A stretch of DNA of 64,000 bases from positions 1 to 64,000 of the forward strand of contig NZ_QSQT01000020.1 of NCBI RefSeq assembly GCF_003437535.1, in the 5' to 3' direction. Below the pieces are notes generated by a model. The model was not told the DNA's origin. It worked only from the letters and a program-made list of their open reading frames with translations, and did not search any database. The translations under genes and the position numbers were made by a program. Shown one piece after another: positions 61,381-64,000 of the stretch; within the stretch, counting starts at the first letter, position 1, and every line of letters begins with the position of its first letter. This DNA is from Phocaeicola plebeius. Its GTDB lineage: Bacteria > Bacteroidota > Bacteroidia > Bacteroidales > Bacteroidaceae.

Positions 61381-61490
61381 AAACGCAAGTGCATTTGATA
61401 TAAAACGCAAGGGCGTTTCACTTCAAACGCAAGGACGTTTGATCTTAAACGCAAGTGCGTTTTGGATTGAACGCAAGTGCGTTTTTTCAC
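61381..61490. repeat. 22-bp palindromic tandem array (5 units)
   Basis: Units start at 61381, 61403, 61425, 61447 and 61469, exactly 22 bp apart. Each begins with the dyad AAACGC-AAGT-GCGTTT or a one- or two-base variant, followed by about six unconserved bases. The unit is unrelated in sequence to the arrays at 335, 22420 and 44235 but has the same geometry. Confidence 0.9.
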
Positions 61491-61720
61491 ACTCGTCAAT
61501 ACGCAGACCTTCACGATGGATTAAGATTGTATAACAAACTAAATATCAAACAATTATAAATCAACAATAAATTTTGCAGCAGACTATTGAATCAAGCCCT
61601 CAGCACCACCTTATTATATTATACTATAAAAATTCCTTCAAAAACTACCTAAAATAAATTTAAAATCAAATCTAAGAGCATAATCACCGCTCTGTAAAAA
61701 AGAAATTTACCCTCTTGTAT

Positions 61721-61752
61721 TTTTGCTTTCTCAGGCAAAAAGAATAACTTTG
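61721..61752 (+). promoter_or_regulatory. Promoter of sppA
   Basis: -33 candidate TTTTGC (61721-61726) and exact -7 box TAACTTTG (61745-61752), 18 bp apart, 25 bp before the ATG. Confidence 0.65.
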
Positions 61753-61777
61753 TTTACTAATCTAAAAACGACTGACA

Positions 61778-63538
61778 ATGAAAGAATTTCTTCGAAGCAC
61801 CCTGGCCACCATTACGGGTGTACTGATTTGCGGGTTTATCTTTATCATCTTAGGTGTCACCATGCTGGCAGGATTTGTAGCTTCCTCTGAAAGCGAAACC
61901 ATAGTCATGCCCAATTCTGTTTTTACGCTTGAGCTGAAAGGCACTGTTCAGGAACGCTATCAGCCCAGTCCAGTAGACCAGTTCTTTGAGGACCAGATTT
62001 CCACATACGGACTGGAAGATATTCTAAATTCTATCCAGAAAGCTAAAGAAGACGAACAGATTAAGGGTATCTACTTGCATACTGGAGCATTGACATGTTC
62101 TACAGCCTCTTTGCAGGCCATTCATCGTGCACTGGCTGATTTCAAGCAGAGTGGCAAATTCCTGATTGCCTATGCCGACATGTACACACAGGGCGGTTAT
62201 TATCTGGCCAGCGTAGCTGACAAGGTAATTGTAAACCCTGTAGGAAGTCTCTCCTGGCACGGACTGGCCAGCGAAACTATGTTCCTGAAAGATTTTCTGG
62301 CCAAAATCGGAGTTAAAATGCAGATTTTCCGTGTGGGTACATACAAATCGGCTGTCGAACCGATGACCAATACCGAAATGAGTCCGGCCAACCGTGAACA
62401 AACACAGGCCTTTCTGGAATCTACCTGGAAGAGCATTGTGAGCGATGTAGCTGCTTCCAGAAATATTTCGGTCGATTCCCTAAACTTATTAGCTGACCAG
62501 AATATGGACTTACGCCCAGCCGAAGACTACGTGCGCTGCGGACTGGCCGACACTTTAATGTATAAGGATGAAGTGCTTAGCTACCTGAAATCCCTCGCCG
62601 GACTGACCGAAGAAGATAATCTTCAGACCCTGAGTCTGGACGAAATGACTCGTGTAAAATCAGTCACTCCGAAAAGCAAGACAAGAGACGTGGTAGCCGT
62701 TTATTATGCTTACGGAGAAATTGACAACGGCTCTTCATACGACGAAGGTATTAACTCCGAGAAAGTAGCGAAGGATTTACGCGATTTGCGTAAAGACAAG
62801 AACGTAAAAGCGGTCGTGCTTCGCGTGAACTCTCCGGGAGGAAGTGCCTATGGTTCGGAACAGATTTGGCGTGAAGTGACCTTGCTGAAAGCTGAAAAAC
62901 CGGTCGTCGTATCCATGGGTGACTATGCAGCTTCCGGCGGTTACTACATTTCTTGCGCTGCCAACAAAATCGTAGCTGAACCGACTACTCTGACCGGTTC
63001 CATCGGCATCTTCGGTATGATGCCCGACGCTTCAGAATTACTGACCAATAAACTGGGACTTCATTTTGATGGAGTCAAGACACATAAAATGGCCGACATG
63101 GGCAGCATGAGCCGCCCGTTCAATGCGGAAGAATCGGCCCTAATGCAACAAATGGTGAACCAAGGATATGCCTTGTTTACCAAACGCTGTGCCGAAGGAC
63201 GAAATATTCCGTTAGAGGAGCTCTGCAAGATTGCGGAAGGCCGCGTATGGACCGGAAGCATGGCTAAGGAGCTGAAACTGGTAGACGAACTGGGGGGACT
63301 GGATACTGCCATCCAGCTGGCTGCCGAACTGGGTAAAGTAAAAGACTATAAACTGAAAAGCTACCCGACTAAGCAGGATTTCCTGACAGAACTGCTGAAT
63401 ACCCGCGCTGACCGTTACATTCACAGCCAGTTGCAGGAAACATTCGGTGAATATTATCAAGGTTTTGAATGGTTGCGCCACGTGGAACAGTCTGACCGCC
63501 TGCAAGCCCGTTTGCCATTCAACATGCGTATCCAATAA
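61778..63538 (+). CDS. sppA: Signal peptide peptidase SppA, 67K type
   Basis: A 586-aa inner-membrane serine protease with one N-terminal transmembrane helix (about 10-35) and two peptidase S49 domains. The catalytic lysine of the first domain is in VGTYKSAVEPMTN (about residue 190) and the nucleophile serine of the second in YAASGGYYIS (about 390), giving the Ser-Lys dyad across domains. It degrades signal peptides left in the membrane. lpxK follows 15 nt later. Confidence 0.94.
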   Translation: MKEFLRSTLATITGVLICGFIFIILGVTMLAGFVASSESETIVMPNSVFTLELKGTVQERYQPSPVDQFFEDQISTYGLEDILNSIQKAKEDEQIKGIYLHTGALTCSTASLQAIHRALADFKQSGKFLIAYADMYTQGGYYLASVADKVIVNPVGSLSWHGLASETMFLKDFLAKIGVKMQIFRVGTYKSAVEPMTNTEMSPANREQTQAFLESTWKSIVSDVAASRNISVDSLNLLADQNMDLRPAEDYVRCGLADTLMYKDEVLSYLKSLAGLTEEDNLQTLSLDEMTRVKSVTPKSKTRDVVAVYYAYGEIDNGSSYDEGINSEKVAKDLRDLRKDKNVKAVVLRVNSPGGSAYGSEQIWREVTLLKAEKPVVVSMGDYAASGGYYISCAANKIVAEPTTLTGSIGIFGMMPDASELLTNKLGLHFDGVKTHKMADMGSMSRPFNAEESALMQQMVNQGYALFTKRCAEGRNIPLEELCKIAEGRVWTGSMAKELKLVDELGGLDTAIQLAAELGKVKDYKLKSYPTKQDFLTELLNTRADRYIHSQLQETFGEYYQGFEWLRHVEQSDRLQARLPFNMRIQ

Positions 63539-63540
63539 GC

Positions 63541-63546
63541 AGGAGG
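63541..63546 (+). promoter_or_regulatory. Strong Shine-Dalgarno sequence before lpxK
   Basis: AGGAGG stands 7 nt before ATG 63554. Such a site is uncommon in Bacteroidetes, where most starts lack one. Confidence 0.5.
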
Positions 63547-63553
63547 CGCATTC

Positions 63554-64000
63554 ATGAGCGGAAAATGCAAAATATATTGGGGGCTATGGCCCTTCAGTGT
63601 CCTCTTCGGCATCGGTGTGAGGGTGCGGAATCTCTTGTTCGATGTGGGATGGCTCCACGAAGAACGTTTTCCGTTACCTGTCATCTGCATCGGTAACCTG
63701 ACTGTAGGCGGCACCGGGAAAACTCCTCACACGGAATACCTCATCCGGCTGTTGCAGAACTCGTTCCGGCTGGCCGTACTAAGCCGGGGCTACAAGCGGA
63801 AATCTAAAGGTTTCGTGCTGGCCTCTTCTACCTCCCGGATGGAAGACATCGGTGACGAGCCTTACCAGATGGCCCGCAAGTTTCCCGCCATTCACGTAGC
63901 CGTAGATGGAGACCGCTGCCGGGGTATCCGCCAGCTTACCTCTCCGCAAGGAGCACCCGATACGGAAGTCATCCTGCTGGACGATGCCTTTCAACACCGC
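63554..64000 (+). CDS. lpxK: Tetraacyldisaccharide 4'-kinase (5' part, cut by window end)
   Basis: The first 149 codons are present and open to the window end. The Walker A motif reads GNLTVGGTGKTP, with RGYKRKSKG and the lid motif LDDAFQHR, all diagnostic of LpxK, which phosphorylates the lipid A precursor at the 4' position on the inner membrane. It follows sppA closely and is probably cotranscribed. The C-terminal half lies outside the window. Confidence 0.95.
   Translation, partial: MSGKCKIYWGLWPFSVLFGIGVRVRNLLFDVGWLHEERFPLPVICIGNLTVGGTGKTPHTEYLIRLLQNSFRLAVLSRGYKRKSKGFVLASSTSRMEDIGDEPYQMARKFPAIHVAVDGDRCRGIRQLTSPQGAPDTEVILLDDAFQHR

Larger units (their letters stand above)
61280..61777. 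other. Divergent intergenic region between korA and sppA
   Basis: No gene is seen. It holds a five-unit 22-bp palindromic array at 61381-61490, the sppA promoter, and an AT-rich stretch (61520-61720) with nothing I can name. No exact korA -7 box was found; TTATTTTG on the minus strand at 61350-61343 is the best candidate. Confidence 0.8.

Overview
The window is chromosomal DNA from a gut Bacteroidales species, most likely a Bacteroides or Phocaeicola. The evidence is a SusC/SusD pair, BACON-domain and leucine-rich lipoproteins, many secreted glycoside hydrolases (GH2, GH28, GH29, GH105, GH106), a TPR-containing NarL-type sensor kinase, ATP-dependent PEP carboxykinase, KorAB, lipid A synthesis (LpxK) and repeated matches to the Bacteroides -7 promoter element TAnnTTTG (often TATCTTTG). 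Ribosome binding sites are mostly absent, as expected for the phylum. I saw no rRNA, tRNA, insertion sequence, CRISPR array or phage.

Layout. 1-691 is intergenic and holds a 22-bp repeat array followed by the decayed first codons of an HU-like gene. 692-4462 holds a gamma carbonic anhydrase, then on the minus strand a sensor kinase, response regulator and aldolase operon; a divergent outer-membrane barrel gene (4589-6874) has three 11-bp operator-like repeats upstream. 6955-21877 is one long minus-strand operon: SusC, SusD, a run of surface lipoproteins (DUF4843-like, DUF5003-like, two leucine-rich proteins), a subtilisin-family lipoprotein, a DUF1573 protein and a small lipoprotein. It contains a protease and no glycoside hydrolase, so I read it as a peptide/protein acquisition locus. 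22420-23224 is an HU-like regulator with a repeat-array leader. 23148-32883 is mostly housekeeping: a LolC/E-like permease, rbfA, a methyltransferase, pyk, aroQ, xerD, a very highly biased TPR lipoprotein, a thioredoxin-fold lipoprotein and a YifB ATPase.

32905-45649 looks like a pectin/rhamnogalacturonan island without SusCD: GH106, GH2, a LytTR regulator, a TPR sensor kinase, a NarL-type regulator, ndk, GH28 and GH105. 45729-58327 is mixed housekeeping and salvage: an arabinose-5-phosphate isomerase-like protein, a LOG-family protein, an M16 peptidase, a short AraC protein, argS, RNase H, an LtaS-like membrane enzyme, an exported nitroreductase, a GH29 fucosidase, pckA and upp. 58388-64000 holds korB, korA, sppA and the start of lpxK.

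The most unusual signal is non-coding. Four intergenic arrays (335-422, 22420-22507, 44235-44318, 61381-61490) each consist of 4-5 exact-period 21-22 bp units, every unit an interrupted palindrome plus a short spacer. They fall into three unrelated sequence families with the same two-helical-turn geometry. The first two are the same family and both precede an HU-gene start codon, one of them a relic. A second clear regulatory signal is a CACGG-TTTT-CCGTG-type dyad placed exactly 37 bp before the -7 boxes of both the LytTR gene and the NarL-type regulator gene.
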